Shown piece by piece: positions 40,191 through 51,091 of a stretch of 64,000 bases of DNA. The stretch's first letter is position 1. Every line of letters starts with the position of its first letter. The notes below the pieces were generated by a model that was given only the letters and a program-made list of their open reading frames with translations, had not been told where the DNA came from and made no database searches. The position numbers were made by a program, and so were the translations under genes. Source of the DNA: Chitinophaga pinensis (GTDB lineage Bacteria > Bacteroidota > Bacteroidia > B-17B0 > Aurantibacillaceae); contig CAMCZO010000005.1 in the NCBI GenBank assembly GCA_945887955.1, positions 1 to 64,000 on the forward strand. Direction: 5' to 3'.

Positions 40191-40925
40191 TTATTTTTCT
40201 AATCTTACTAATTTGATTACTCGGATTTTGTGTAAAAACAATATAATGGGATAGGTAGGATCAAATTCAAACCATTTAGCAGCAAAATTTGGTTTTGCCC
40301 CAGCTTGGTGGTGATTATTTTGAAATAATTCTCCCATTAATAAAAAATCAATAAACAAAGTGTTTTTAGATTTGTCAGGACTATCAAAATTTCTATATCC
40401 ATATTTGTGGCCAGCCCAATTAACAATAGCTCCCTGTATAGGCCCAATTAAAAAATTAATTGGTAAAAATAAAAACATCCACCAATGAGTTGCAAAAACA
40501 ATGTAAAATGCAATGTAAGCCCCTGCAAATAACAAGCGTGTGGCCCAGTTATCAGCAATTTTATCAATTGCCGGATATACAGGAAAATTACGGTCGAATT
40601 TATCCTCTACAACAACTTTATTATTTAATACATTGTTATAAATTGTGCGAGTGTGAAGCATCATATGGTAAGCGTCTTTAAAAAAATGCGGCGTATGAGG
40701 ATCTTTTTCGGTGTCGCTGTATGCATGATGCATGCGGTGTAAAATTGCATAGGCTCTTGCATTTAGGTATGATGAACCTTGAGTAATCCAAGAAAATATA
40801 TAGAAAAATTTTTCCCAAAATTTATTCATGGTAAACATTTTGTGAGCAGCATAACGGTGTAGAAAGAATGTTTGCCCGAAAAGTGAAAGGTACCAGTGCA
40901 AGATAATAAAAAGTAAGATGACCAT
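40191..40925 (-). CDS. Acyl-CoA/fatty acid desaturase family protein
   Basis: Histidine boxes HRYAAHK, HRMHHAYSD, NNHHQAGAKPNF with intervening hydrophobic segments. Confidence 0.88.
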   Translation of the reverse strand: MVILLFIILHWYLSLFGQTFFLHRYAAHKMFTMNKFWEKFFYIFSWITQGSSYLNARAYAILHRMHHAYSDTEKDPHTPHFFKDAYHMMLHTRTIYNNVLNNKVVVEDKFDRNFPVYPAIDKIADNWATRLLFAGAYIAFYIVFATHWWMFLFLPINFLIGPIQGAIVNWAGHKYGYRNFDSPDKSKNTLFIDFLLMGELFQNNHHQAGAKPNFAAKWFEFDPTYPIILFLHKIRVIKLVRLEK

Positions 40926-41029
40926 TTTGTGTTGTTAATTTATTAAATGAAATAAGGCAATTAATTAATACTAAATTTTAATTAATTACAATTTTACAAA
41001 CATATTATAAGTAAAATTGTTTAGATTTT

Positions 41030-41932
41030 TTATCCTTTTAATGCTTCAGCGCCACCAACAATTTCTAAAATTTCTTTAGTGATAGATGCTTGTCTTGCCT
41101 TATTATAAGTGATTTTTAAGTCGCGTTGCATGGCTTTAGCGTTATCTGTTGCTTTATGCATGGCGGTCATACGCGCACCATGTTCACTTGCAACCGAATC
41201 TAAAAGTGCTTTATAAAATTGGGTTTTTACTGAACGAGGAATTAATTCGTTAACAATAAATTCTTCGCTAGGCTCAAAAATATAATCTTGTTTACTCTGT
41301 TTAATTGTTTTTGAAGACTCTGATATTGAATCTGTTTTAGCAGATAAAACAGGTAATAATTGTTCTTCGGTAGGAACCTGAATGGCCGCATTTCTAAATT
41401 GGTTATAAACAACTATTACTTTATCAAACTGTTTATTTAAAAAAGAGTTGATTATTTTATCAGCAATTAGAGAAGCGTTATCGTAATTTAGTTGATTAAA
41501 AATCTCGTTGGTATGATGCGGCAAATCTTGTCCACTAATAATATATTTTGTTTTTTTAAAAGCATCTTGTACTTTTTTTCCAACGGGAATAATCGTAATA
41601 TTTGAGTCTTTATATTCATTAGTAATAAGACCATTTACTTTTTTAATAATATTAGAATTAAAAGCTCCTGCTAGCCCTCTGTTTGATGAGATCGCAATAA
41701 TTAATAGATTATTATCGCCTTTGTTTCTGGCATAAATATTATCAGAAGAATCAATACTTGCGCTTACGTTTTCTAAAATATCTTTAAGTTTATTGGCATA
41801 AGGTCGCATTTGAATGATAGCATCTTGAGCTCTTTTCAATTTAGCAGCACTTACCATTTTCATGGCGCTGGTAATTTGCATTGTTGAACCAACGGACGTT
41901 ATTTTATTTCTTACTTCTTTTAAACTTGGCAT
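41030..41932 (-). CDS. atpG: ATP synthase F1 subunit gamma
   Basis: MPSLKEVRNKITSVGSTMQITSAMKMVSAAKLKRAQ; SNRGLAGAFN; ASEHGARMTAMHKATDNA. Confidence 0.98.
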   Translation of the reverse strand: MPSLKEVRNKITSVGSTMQITSAMKMVSAAKLKRAQDAIIQMRPYANKLKDILENVSASIDSSDNIYARNKGDNNLLIIAISSNRGLAGAFNSNIIKKVNGLITNEYKDSNITIIPVGKKVQDAFKKTKYIISGQDLPHHTNEIFNQLNYDNASLIADKIINSFLNKQFDKVIVVYNQFRNAAIQVPTEEQLLPVLSAKTDSISESSKTIKQSKQDYIFEPSEEFIVNELIPRSVKTQFYKALLDSVASEHGARMTAMHKATDNAKAMQRDLKITYNKARQASITKEILEIVGGAEALKG

Positions 41933-41967
41933 GTTTTTATTTGTAAACTAACAGTTAAAAACTAATA

Positions 41968-43545
41968 TTATTTATATTTAGCTAATAATTCGTTGGCACA
42001 AGCTTCCAATGTTTTTGTTATCTCATCGGTGTATTGCCCTGCTTTTAATCCATCAAGTGTTGTTTTATGTTTACGTTCTAAAACATCTAAAAATTCACTT
42101 TCAAATTCACTTACTTTATTTATTGGAACACTTCTTAATAAGTTTTTTGTTCCTAAATAAATAATTGCGATTTGTTGTTCAACTCTGAATGGAGAAAACT
42201 GTCCTTGTTTTAAAATTTGAGTGTTACGAGCACCTTTATCTAAAACAGATTTTGTAGCAGCATCTAAATCTGAACCAAATTTAGAAAAAGCTTCTAATTC
42301 TCGATATTGAGCCTGGTCGAGCTTTAAGGTACCTGCTACTTTTTTCATTGATTTTATTTGAGCATTTCCTCCAACTCTAGAAACTGAAATACCAACGTTA
42401 ATTGCTGGACGAATACCTGAGTTAAATAAATTCGATTCTAAGAATATTTGACCATCTGTAATTGAAATAACATTGGTAGGGATATAAGCCGAAACGTCGC
42501 CAGCTTGCGTTTCTATAATTGGTAAAGCGGTTAATGAACCACCACCTTTTACAAGAGCTCGTATTGACTCTGGTAAATCATTCATCCGCTGAGCGATGTC
42601 GTCGTTTTGATTAATTTTTGCTGCACGCTCTAATAATCTACTATGAAGATAAAATACATCACCGGGATATGCTTCACGGCCTGGCGGTCTACGCAACAAT
42701 AAAGATACTTCACGATAAGCAACAGCTTGTTTAGATAAATCGTCGAATACGATTAAAGCTGGGCGGCCAGTATCTCTAAAAAATTCACCTATTGCTGCCC
42801 CTGAAAAAGGCGCATAAAACTGAAGAGGTGCGGGATCAGCAGCACTAGCAGTTACAATAACGGTATAAGGCATGGCACCATTTTCTTCTAAAACACGAAC
42901 CACGTTGGCTACAGTTGAAGCTTTTTGACCAATGGCAACATAAATACAATATACAGGATTGCCAGCTTCATAAAATTCTTTTTGATTAATAATGGTATCA
43001 ATACAAACAGCAGTTTTACCAATTTGACGGTCACCAATAATTAATTCGCGCTGTCCGCGTCCAATAGGAATCATTGCATCAATTGCTTTAATTCCAGTTT
43101 GAAGTGGCTCCGTAACAGGCTGACGATAAATTACGCCAGGAGCCTTTCTCTCAATTGGCATTTCGTAGGTAGCACCTTGTATAGGCCCTTTACCATCTAT
43201 TGGCATTCCTAAAGTATCTACAACACGACCTAACATCCCTTCGCCAACTTTTATAGAGGCAATGCGTTTGGTTCTTTTACATGAGCTACCTTCTCTAATT
43301 CCAATACTAGATCCTAGTAATACAGCACCTACATTGTCTTCTTCAAGATTTAATACAATTGCCTGAACACCCGTTTCAAATTCAATTAATTCTCCAGATT
43401 GAACTTTAGATAGTCCGTATATTAGGGCAATTCCATCGCCCACTTGTAAAACGCTTCCAACTTCTTCTAATTCAGTTTCAGTTTTAAAGCCACTTAATTG
43501 TTCTCTTAATATTGCAGATACTTCTGCTGGTTTAATTTCAGCCAT
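41968..43545 (-). CDS. atpA: ATP synthase F1 subunit alpha
   Basis: [88 protein letters not shown]. Confidence 0.99.
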   Translation of the reverse strand: MAEIKPAEVSAILREQLSGFKTETELEEVGSVLQVGDGIALIYGLSKVQSGELIEFETGVQAIVLNLEEDNVGAVLLGSSIGIREGSSCKRTKRIASIKVGEGMLGRVVDTLGMPIDGKGPIQGATYEMPIERKAPGVIYRQPVTEPLQTGIKAIDAMIPIGRGQRELIIGDRQIGKTAVCIDTIINQKEFYEAGNPVYCIYVAIGQKASTVANVVRVLEENGAMPYTVIVTASAADPAPLQFYAPFSGAAIGEFFRDTGRPALIVFDDLSKQAVAYREVSLLLRRPPGREAYPGDVFYLHSRLLERAAKINQNDDIAQRMNDLPESIRALVKGGGSLTALPIIETQAGDVSAYIPTNVISITDGQIFLESNLFNSGIRPAINVGISVSRVGGNAQIKSMKKVAGTLKLDQAQYRELEAFSKFGSDLDAATKSVLDKGARNTQILKQGQFSPFRVEQQIAIIYLGTKNLLRSVPINKVSEFESEFLDVLERKHKTTLDGLKAGQYTDEITKTLEACANELLAKYK

Positions 43546-43560
43546 GTTTGATGGGTTATT

Positions 43561-44100
43561 TTAATTTAATATTTTGCTTGTTAATTGTTTTTTGATATCA
43601 TTCAATTGTCTAGAAACACTTTTGTCAATTTGAACGTCGCCTACTTTTAAAATAAATCCTCCAATTGTATTGGGGTCTATTTTTTCAATTATTTCAACAT
43701 CTCCATTCATTTGAGATTTAATAAGCTCTTCGATTTTTTTCTTTGTACTAGTATCTAAAGCGGCAGCAGAAGTAACAATTGCAGTAAAAATATTTTTATT
43801 AATTTTAAATTGCTCGTCAAAAGCAATCGCAATTTCTTTAATAATGAATGCCCGGTGTTTTTTTGTAATCAGAATTAAAAAATTTAAAGTGATTTTATGA
43901 ATATGTTTAGTGAAAATACTTTCAATGATTTTTATTTTTTTATCAATTTGAATAATTGGACTTTGAAGAAATAGTGAAAATTCGCGATTAGTGTTACATA
44001 AATTTTCAACGCTTTTCATATCAAATCTGATGGCATCCAATTGATTATGTTCAATGGCTAAATCCATTAATGATTTGGCGTATCTATTGGCAACAATCAT
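43561..44100 (-). CDS. atpH: ATP synthase F1 subunit delta
   Basis: NRYAKSLMDLAIEHNQLDAI; EKIDPNTIGGFILKVGDVQIDKSVSRQLNDIKKQL; between atpF and atpA. Confidence 0.95.
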   Translation of the reverse strand: MIVANRYAKSLMDLAIEHNQLDAIRFDMKSVENLCNTNREFSLFLQSPIIQIDKKIKIIESIFTKHIHKITLNFLILITKKHRAFIIKEIAIAFDEQFKINKNIFTAIVTSAAALDTSTKKKIEELIKSQMNGDVEIIEKIDPNTIGGFILKVGDVQIDKSVSRQLNDIKKQLTSKILN

Positions 44101-44101
44101 C

Positions 44102-44617
44102 TTAATTAAGTTTCAAATTTTTTGTTAAAGCAGAAACCAATTCTTTCTGTTTATCGATATTTGATAATTCAGTTTTTAATATTTTTTCGGCAATTTCGAT
44201 AGATAAACTCGCAACTTGCTTTTTTAAATCTGCTACAGCAGAATTTTTTTCACTAATAATTTGTTCTCGAGCTGATGAAATAATTCTGTCGGCATCGGCT
44301 TGAGCTTTTTGTTTCGCTTCAGAAACAATTGCGTCCTTAGTTTCGCGAGCTTCTTTAAGCATCATGTCGCGTTCGGCTCTTGCTTGATTTAATATGGTTT
44401 CATTAGTTGACTTTAATTCTAGCATATCTAATTTAGCTTTTTCAGCACTTTCTAATGCAACTTTTATGCTTTCTTCGCGAGTTTTTATTGCATTAAGTAT
44501 AGGTTTCCAAGCAAATTTTCCAAGTAAAACCAATAATAATAAAAAGGTAATACTAGTCCAAAATATTAAACCCACTGCGGGTTCTAATAATCCTGCTAAA
44601 ATAAATAATTGGTTCAT
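44102..44617 (-). CDS. atpF: ATP synthase F0 subunit b
   Basis: N-terminal TM then long charged helix KFAWKPILNAIKTREESIKVALESAEKAK...; position in operon. Confidence 0.95.
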   Translation of the reverse strand: MNQLFILAGLLEPAVGLIFWTSITFLLLLVLLGKFAWKPILNAIKTREESIKVALESAEKAKLDMLELKSTNETILNQARAERDMMLKEARETKDAIVSEAKQKAQADADRIISSAREQIISEKNSAVADLKKQVASLSIEIAEKILKTELSNIDKQKELVSALTKNLKLN

Positions 44618-44694
44618 TTTTTATAAAGGGTTTAATTAAATTTTAAAATAACCAGAGCCAATACCAACCGTAATGGCTCTGGAAAAGAATTGAA

Positions 44695-44913
<219 letters not shown>

Positions 44914-44929
44914 TTATTTGTTTATTAAT

Positions 44930-46039
44930 TTAATGATGGTTTGATGCTGCTTCTTCATTAGAATGCCCGTGGTCTTCCATGGCAGATCCAATAAATAATG
45001 CAGTTAACATTGTAAATATATAAGCTTGTAATAAAGCGACTAAGCACTCTAAAATATCTATAAATAAAGTAAAGGCAACTGATACTGGAGCAATGTAGAT
45101 GCTTTTAAAAATAAAAATAAGGCCAACTAAAGAAATAACCACAATATGCCCTCCAGCAATATTAGCAAATAAACGAATCATTAAAGCAAATGGTTTACTA
45201 AAAACTCCTACTAATTCAATTGGCATTAAAATTAACCAGAGAGCAGCAGGTTTAGGGGCAAATATATGTTTCCAATATGTTTTTGAAGCATTAAAATTAG
45301 TTACAAGCAAAGTTACCACAGCCAGAACCAAAGTAAAAGCTATATTACCAGTTAGGTTTGCACTTATGGGGATTAATCCTAAAACATTGTTTATTAAAAT
45401 AAGAAAAAAAACAGTTAGTAAATATGGCACAAAACGTTCATACTTATTACCACCAATATTTTCTTTTGCAATATCGTCGCGAACAAAAATAATTAGAGGT
45501 TCAAAAAAAGACTGTTTACCATTAGGCGCTGAAGTAATTCCTGTTTTTTTATAGGCATTTGCAATTGAAATAAATAACCACAATAATAATGCCATTGAAA
45601 TAAACATTTGCGTTACATTTTTTGTAATTGAAAAATCATAAATGGTTTCATTTAGATCTTCAGATTTAATTACCTCTTCTTCTAAATTATATCCATTATA
45701 GGAAGCATGACCGTGATCAAACTTTGAAGACATAAAGGTTTGTAACCCTTTGGTATTAGAATAAATAATTATGGGTAATGAAAAAACCAAGGCGTCGTGT
45801 CCTTCGCCCCAAAAATGCCAAGAATGTGAATCTAAAATGTGCTCAAATGCAACTTTAGTGATATCAACCGTTTCACTTTTTGAAGCGTTTTTATTTAGTG
45901 AATCACTAACAGAATGATTTTCTGAAACAGAAGAATGTTGATTTGGTTTGTTGCTGTATGATGAAGATGATGAAAAAAGCACTAAAAACACTGCTAAAAC
46001 AACTTTTAATAGGCCAGAAGTATTGATTTTACTAATCAT
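44930..46039 (-). CDS. atpB: ATP synthase F0 subunit a with N-terminal extension
   Basis: KPFALMIRLFANIAGGHIVVISLVGLIFIF; LECLVALLQAYIFTMLTALFIGSA; long N-terminal signal/extension. Confidence 0.96.
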   Translation of the reverse strand: MISKINTSGLLKVVLAVFLVLFSSSSSYSNKPNQHSSVSENHSVSDSLNKNASKSETVDITKVAFEHILDSHSWHFWGEGHDALVFSLPIIIYSNTKGLQTFMSSKFDHGHASYNGYNLEEEVIKSEDLNETIYDFSITKNVTQMFISMALLLWLFISIANAYKKTGITSAPNGKQSFFEPLIIFVRDDIAKENIGGNKYERFVPYLLTVFFLILINNVLGLIPISANLTGNIAFTLVLAVVTLLVTNFNASKTYWKHIFAPKPAALWLILMPIELVGVFSKPFALMIRLFANIAGGHIVVISLVGLIFIFKSIYIAPVSVAFTLFIDILECLVALLQAYIFTMLTALFIGSAMEDHGHSNEEAASNHH

Positions 46040-46076
46040 TAGCTGTAACTCTTATCAGATTTTTTTAATTCGGTGA

Positions 46077-46106
46077 CAAATGTAGTTATTTGTTTACTAA
46101 AACCAA
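46077..46106 (-). promoter_or_regulatory. Bacteroidota-type promoter for the atp operon (TTG-N19-TACATTTG)
   Basis: Minus-strand TTG (46104-46106), 19-nt spacer, TACATTTG (46077-46084), 37 bp upstream of the atpB start. Confidence 0.65.
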
Positions 46107-46192
46107 AGCAAATTTTTTAGAAAAATTGAGCACATTTAGGTAAATTAACTATTAATATCTTAAATTAACACCCAAAATTAATTAACTATTAA

Positions 46193-46606
46193 ATGAATTA
46201 TTGGCTTATTAAATCAGAACCCGCAAAATATAGCTGGGAGCAATTTAAAAAAGATAAAAAAACAACTTGGGATGGCGTAAGAAATTATGCTGCAAGAAAT
46301 AACTTGAGGGCTATGAAAAAAGGAGATTTAGCATTTTTTTATCATAGTAACGAAGGCATGGAAATTGTTGGCATCGCAATGCTTACAAAAGAACATTATC
46401 CGGATCCTAGCTCAAACGAACCGGCATGGTCAGCAGTGGATTTTAAGCCATATAATGAGTTTAATAAGCCCGTTACCTTACAACTATTAAAACAAAATGA
46501 TTTTTTTAAAAATATGGATTTAATTCGTTTGGCCAGATTAAGTGTAGGGAAAGTAACTGAAACCGAGTTTTATAAAATTTGTGATTTGGGCGGAGTAAAA
46601 TTATAA
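46193..46606 (+). CDS. EVE domain-containing protein
   Basis: MNYWLIKSEPAKYSWEQFKKDKKTTWDGVRNYAARNNLRAMKKGDLAFFYHSNEGMEIVGIA. Confidence 0.95.
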   Translation: MNYWLIKSEPAKYSWEQFKKDKKTTWDGVRNYAARNNLRAMKKGDLAFFYHSNEGMEIVGIAMLTKEHYPDPSSNEPAWSAVDFKPYNEFNKPVTLQLLKQNDFFKNMDLIRLARLSVGKVTETEFYKICDLGGVKL

Positions 46607-46629
46607 ATAAAAAATAGTCCATTCAATTT

Positions 46630-47154
46630 TTAAATCGATTGAACAATTTTAATTGCTTCATTTAATCGACTATCATCAAATCCTTTTACAATAAAATAAG
46701 GCAAGCCTGTTTTTTTAATTTCATCTTCATTCAGTTTAAAAATTAGTTCTCTATTAAATTTATTTTGCCTTTGATTATCTGCTTGCCAAGGTAAATCATT
46801 GTTTGTGAGCAAAAAGCAATTGTAGTCACTTTTACTAATTTGATCATAAATAAAAGTGGGTACTTTTTTAAATTCAAGTTCAGCCCATATTTTTATTGTA
46901 ATTATTGAAGTGTCACAAAATAAAAGCTGATTTGCCTTTGAGGCATAATCTTTTTCAAGTTCAATTTGTTTTTTTGCAATTTTAATTAAATCAGAAAGCG
47001 CGTAATTAGAACTATTAAAATTATTAAAATATTCTCTTGCATATTCAGGCACCCAAATAGTATTAAAATGTTTTGCTAATCTTTCGCAAAGCCAAGATTT
47101 TCCGGTACTTTCAGCACCAATAATTGCTATTTTTTTTAAGTTGTTTTTTTCCAT
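46630..47154 (-). CDS. NadR-like AAA/ATP-binding kinase domain protein
   Basis: Walker A IAIIGAESTGKSWLCERLAKHF; VPEYAREYF; FCDTSIITIKIW. Start placed at the internal ATG 47154 (MEKNNLKKIAIIG) rather than 47214. Confidence 0.85.
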   Translation of the reverse strand: MEKNNLKKIAIIGAESTGKSWLCERLAKHFNTIWVPEYAREYFNNFNSSNYALSDLIKIAKKQIELEKDYASKANQLLFCDTSIITIKIWAELEFKKVPTFIYDQISKSDYNCFLLTNNDLPWQADNQRQNKFNRELIFKLNEDEIKKTGLPYFIVKGFDDSRLNEAIKIVQSI

Positions 47155-47678
47155 TTTATCCAACCATAACAAGCCATTACTGCAAATAAAAAATATAACA
47201 AAGCAAATGGCCACATATTTTTAATGCCATATAATAATACATAAGAGATATCAATTAAAATCCAGACAAGCCAATTTTCAAGCCATTTTTTAGTCATTAT
47301 AAAAGTGTTGGTTAAGCTGGCTGCAGTAAGAATTGCGTCGAACAAGGGTTTATCGCCGCCAAAATAAATTAATAAATAATAATACACAATGGCTTGTATT
47401 ACTGTGATAACAAGAAGTAAAGGGATTAATTTAGAGTCAATATGTTTTGTAACGAACGATTCATCTTTCTTTTTGTTCCAATACAACCAACCATAAACAC
47501 TGGCGAAAAAATAAAACACCTGTAAGGTCATATCGCCAAACAAATGCTGGCGATAAAATTCAATTACCGAAGCAATTACAGCAACCAAAGAAATTGGCCA
47601 ACAAAGAATATTCTGTTTTACAGTAAACCAAACTCCAGCTACCCCAAATATAAAAGCAAGAATGCCAAGACCTGTCAT
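47136..47678 (-). CDS. PnuC-family vitamin/nucleoside transporter
   Basis: NILCWPISLVAVIASVIEFYRQHLFGDMTLQVFYFFASVYGWLYWNKKK; NWLVWILIDISYVLLYGIKNMWPFALLYFLFAVMACYGWIKWKK. Confidence 0.9.
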   Translation of the reverse strand: MTGLGILAFIFGVAGVWFTVKQNILCWPISLVAVIASVIEFYRQHLFGDMTLQVFYFFASVYGWLYWNKKKDESFVTKHIDSKLIPLLLVITVIQAIVYYYLLIYFGGDKPLFDAILTAASLTNTFIMTKKWLENWLVWILIDISYVLLYGIKNMWPFALLYFLFAVMACYGWIKWKKTT

Positions 47679-48311
47679 CTAATTAATTTCAATACCAAGC
47701 TCTTTCATTTTCTTAATTATTTTTATAAAATTTCCTAAAGGATCTGTTGCTTTCCAGATGTAGGAATTAAAAGCAATTCCATGAAAACCTAATTGATGAG
47801 TTGTTTCAATATTTTTTTCTGAAGTACCGCCTTTAGCAACTAAATTTTTCCCACAGCTTTTAATGGCTGCCAAGAGGCTTTCTTCATAAAAGCCACTGAA
47901 TAATTTACCAGTCAAATTATTATACATTGTGCCAATTAAACAATAATTAAAATCATGATTTTCTGTCAAATAAACTTGTTGAATTCTAGAATAAGATCGA
48001 CTTTTATGAAAATTCGTATATTTTAGTTTAAGTCTTAACCTTACAAGCCAATATTCCCAATGATTAGATAAATGTATGCTGCCCAAGTGAATTCCTTTTA
48101 AATTAAATTTTAAAGCTAATTTATGATGAGAGTGAAGAACAATTCGGTTATGAAAGTGTTTGGGTATGCTGTTGATATAGTCTTGAATTTGAAGAGTTGT
48201 ATGTTTTGACTTTCTTATGTGTAAGGTATTCAAGCCATTTTCAAACATTTTTACTACAATGTCTTGTTCTAATGGCATATCTTTTGAAGGAGTAATAACA
48301 ATTAATTTCAT
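47679..48311 (-). CDS. ThiE/TenI-like family protein (divergent thiamine phosphate synthase fold)
   Basis: LIVITPSKDMPLEQDIVVKMFENGLNTLHIRKS; GIHLGSIHLS; AKGGTSEKNIETTHQLGFHGIAFNSYIW. Confidence 0.75.
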   Translation of the reverse strand: MKLIVITPSKDMPLEQDIVVKMFENGLNTLHIRKSKHTTLQIQDYINSIPKHFHNRIVLHSHHKLALKFNLKGIHLGSIHLSNHWEYWLVRLRLKLKYTNFHKSRSYSRIQQVYLTENHDFNYCLIGTMYNNLTGKLFSGFYEESLLAAIKSCGKNLVAKGGTSEKNIETTHQLGFHGIAFNSYIWKATDPLGNFIKIIKKMKELGIEIN

Positions 48312-48322
48312 TTTTTAAGATT

Positions 48323-49042
48323 TTAAAAAAGCAAACTTATTTTATTTAATAAAGATATGTTTTTTTCCAGTGCATTTCCAACTACTATTATATTTGCACC
48401 AGAACTAATAGCCTGCTTGGCTTTATTTATAGAGTCAATTCCACCTCCAACTAAAATAGGAAGTGATGTTTTTAGTTTTATTTGTTTTACTAATGCACTC
48501 GAAATTGGATTTTTTGAACCACTACCAGCTTCTAAATAAATTAATTTAAAACCCAAAAGTTCAGCAGTAATTGCTGTATTAATTATTTCTTTTTTATTTT
48601 TGGGATTTAATGGTTTTGTTTTTGTTATTTTTTGAATGCTAGAAACACAGGTGTTATTAATTAATAAATAAGCCATTGGAGCCGATTCTAATTTCATTTT
48701 TTTTATTAGAGGCGCCATTAATAATTGTTTGGTTATTAAATAATCAGGATTTGTACCCGAGATTAAGCTAGGTAAAAATAACCCATCGGCATCTTTTGTA
48801 AGTTGAGTTTCATCTCCAGGAAAAAGGATTATGGGAATATTAGAATGTTTTTTTATGGCTAAAACGGTAGTTTTAATATTACCTTTTTCAAGAATACTTC
48901 CGCCCACTAAAAAACAAAAAACAGAGCGTTGATTGCATAATTTTATTAAATCTAAATTAAATTTATCGGGATCGATAAGAACAGCTAAAAGAGGCTTTTT
49001 AGTCTCTGTAACGGATTTAATAAGCAAACTAAACTTCATCAA
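48323..49042 (-). CDS. Geranylgeranylglyceryl phosphate synthase (GGGPS/PcrB) family protein
   Basis: LAVLIDPDKFNLDLI; FCFLVGGSIL; PIILFPGDETQLTKDADGLFLPSLISGTNPDYLITKQ; IYLEAGSGSKNPIS; ILVGGGIDSINKAKQAISSGANIIVVGNALEKN. Confidence 0.92.
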   Translation of the reverse strand: MMKFSLLIKSVTETKKPLLAVLIDPDKFNLDLIKLCNQRSVFCFLVGGSILEKGNIKTTVLAIKKHSNIPIILFPGDETQLTKDADGLFLPSLISGTNPDYLITKQLLMAPLIKKMKLESAPMAYLLINNTCVSSIQKITKTKPLNPKNKKEIINTAITAELLGFKLIYLEAGSGSKNPISSALVKQIKLKTSLPILVGGGIDSINKAKQAISSGANIIVVGNALEKNISLLNKISLLF

Positions 49043-49601
49043 TACTATAAACTAAAATATAATCTTCTATTTTCTCTTTTTTTAAAAGATATCTTGTCTT
49101 TTTTTTACCAATTTCAATTCGGCCATAAAAAGTATTATTTAAAAAATCTTCAACAAACAAATTTTTTATAAAGTCAATATTTTTTAACCCATAAAGTTTA
49201 AATAAAGTTTCTTTACTCGACCAATAGGTAATTAATTTTTCAACATCGTTATTCGCAAAATTAAGTTCATGCTCGTTTAAATATTTGTGTTTAATTTTTA
49301 AAACTTTATTTCTAATTAATTCAATGTCTATTCCGCTTACTGCTTTTTTATTTATAATTATTGCCAATTTATCATAAGAGTGAGAAATTGAAATATGTTC
49401 TGTTCGATTATTTAAGAATGGTTTATTTTCAGGTGTATATAAAAGTTCAAATGCAGTAGAATTAAGTAAATGCTCTATAACCCATTTAGCTCCTGCTTTC
49501 TCAATTTCACGCCTTGTTAAATTTATTTTATTTAACGAGAACATCTTTAGGTCAAGAATTCCAATGGTAGAATCTTCATTTATTTTTTTTAAACTTAACA
49601 C
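49029..49601 (-). CDS. 4'-phosphopantetheinyl transferase superfamily protein
   Basis: ISISHSYDKLAIIINKKAVSGIDIELIRNKVLKIKHKYLNEHEL; YWSSKETLFKLYG. Confidence 0.9.
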   Translation of the reverse strand: MLSLKKINEDSTIGILDLKMFSLNKINLTRREIEKAGAKWVIEHLLNSTAFELLYTPENKPFLNNRTEHISISHSYDKLAIIINKKAVSGIDIELIRNKVLKIKHKYLNEHELNFANNDVEKLITYWSSKETLFKLYGLKNIDFIKNLFVEDFLNNTFYGRIEIGKKKTRYLLKKEKIEDYILVYSIDEV

Positions 49602-49612
49602 TAATTAATTTG

Positions 49613-49643
49613 TTGAGTTTTACAAACATATAACTTATCTTTG
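49613..49643 (+). promoter_or_regulatory. Bacteroidota-type promoter for ahcY (TTG-N20-TATCTTTG)
   Basis: TTG (49613-49615), 20-nt spacer, TATCTTTG (49636-49643), 28 bp upstream of the ahcY ATG. Confidence 0.75.
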
Positions 49644-49671
49644 TAATCTTTAAAAATAAAATATAAATAAC

Positions 49672-50988
49672 ATGTCAACAACCAAAACAAATTATAGTAA
49701 GTTTAAAGTTAAAGATATTTCTTTGGCTGAATGGGGTCGTAAAGAAATAAAATTAGCTGAAGAAGAGATGCCAGGATTAATGGCACTAAGACAAGAGTTT
49801 GGACAAACTAAACCATTAAAAGGAGCAAGAATTGCCGGCTGTTTACACATGACAATTCAAACAGCTGTGCTTATCGAGACTTTAAAAGAATTAGGTGCCG
49901 AAGTAACCTGGAGTTCATGTAATATTTTTTCTACTCAAGACCATGCCGCCGCTGCTATTGCCGCTGCAGGTATTCAGGTTTATGCATGGAAAGGAATGAC
50001 CGCCGAAGAATTTGATTGGTGTATTGAGCAAACATTATGGTTTGGAGAAGATCGTTTGCCTTTAAATATGATTTTAGATGATGGTGGCGATTTAACAAAT
50101 ATGGTTTTTGATCACAATCCAGAATTAGCTGCCGGAATTAGAGGCTTATCAGAAGAAACAACTACTGGTGTTCATCGTTTATATGAGCGAATGAAAAACG
50201 GAACTTTAATGTTGCCAGCTATTAATGTGAACGATTCGGTTACAAAATCTAAATTTGATAATAAATATGGCTGTAGAGAGTCATTGGTTGATGCTATTCG
50301 CAGAGCAACAGATATTATGATGGCAGGAAAGGTTGCTTTAGTTGCTGGATATGGTGATGTTGGAAAAGGTTCAGCGCAATCGTTATCATCGCAAGGGGTT
50401 CGTGTAATTGTTACCGAAATTGATCCTATTTGCGCATTGCAAGCCGCAATGGATGGATACCAAGTTCAAAAAATGGATAATGCAGTTAAAATTGCTGATA
50501 TTATTGTGACTACTACGGGTAATAAAGATATTGTTGTTGGCCGTCATTTTGAAAACATGAAACATGGTGCCATTGTTTGTAATATTGGCCATTTTGATAC
50601 TGAAATTGACATGGCTTGGTTAAATAAAACACATGGATCTTCTAAAGATACCATTAAGCCTCAAGTTGATAAATATACCATCAACGGAAAAGATATTATT
50701 GTTTTAGCAGAAGGACGCTTGGTTAATTTGGGATGTGCTACTGGTCACCCAAGTTTTGTTATGAGTAATTCATTTACAAATCAAACTTTAGCTCAATTAG
50801 AACTATGGACAAATACTTCTGCTTATGAGAAAAAGGTTTATGTTTTACCAAAAATTTTAGATGAGAAAGTAGCTCGTTTACATTTAGCTAAAATTGGCGT
50901 TGAATTAGATACTCTTAATAAAGATCAAGCAGATTATATTGGCGTAAAAATAGAAGGGCCGTTTAAAGGAGAGGCTTATCGCTATTAA
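49672..50988 (+). CDS. ahcY: Adenosylhomocysteinase
   Basis: [97 protein letters not shown]-terminal KGEAYRY. Confidence 0.99.
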   Translation: MSTTKTNYSKFKVKDISLAEWGRKEIKLAEEEMPGLMALRQEFGQTKPLKGARIAGCLHMTIQTAVLIETLKELGAEVTWSSCNIFSTQDHAAAAIAAAGIQVYAWKGMTAEEFDWCIEQTLWFGEDRLPLNMILDDGGDLTNMVFDHNPELAAGIRGLSEETTTGVHRLYERMKNGTLMLPAINVNDSVTKSKFDNKYGCRESLVDAIRRATDIMMAGKVALVAGYGDVGKGSAQSLSSQGVRVIVTEIDPICALQAAMDGYQVQKMDNAVKIADIIVTTTGNKDIVVGRHFENMKHGAIVCNIGHFDTEIDMAWLNKTHGSSKDTIKPQVDKYTINGKDIIVLAEGRLVNLGCATGHPSFVMSNSFTNQTLAQLELWTNTSAYEKKVYVLPKILDEKVARLHLAKIGVELDTLNKDQADYIGVKIEGPFKGEAYRY

Positions 50989-51006
50989 TTCAAGAATAAA
51001 TTTAAT

Positions 51007-51040
51007 AAAAAACCTCAGCATTTAGTTGCGGTTTTTTTAT
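51007..51040 (+). terminator. Probable intrinsic terminator downstream of ahcY
   Basis: AAAAAACC...GGTTTTTTT hairpin with imperfect inner stem. Confidence 0.5.
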
Positions 51041-51091
51041 TTAAGAAAAGGTTTTATAGTTTATTGAAGGTATTATTGAGAATAAAACAAC

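Noticed and set aside
45099-45554. 151-aa plus-strand ORF antisense to atpB
   Set aside because: Fully overlaps conserved AtpB; composition is a reverse-complement artefact.
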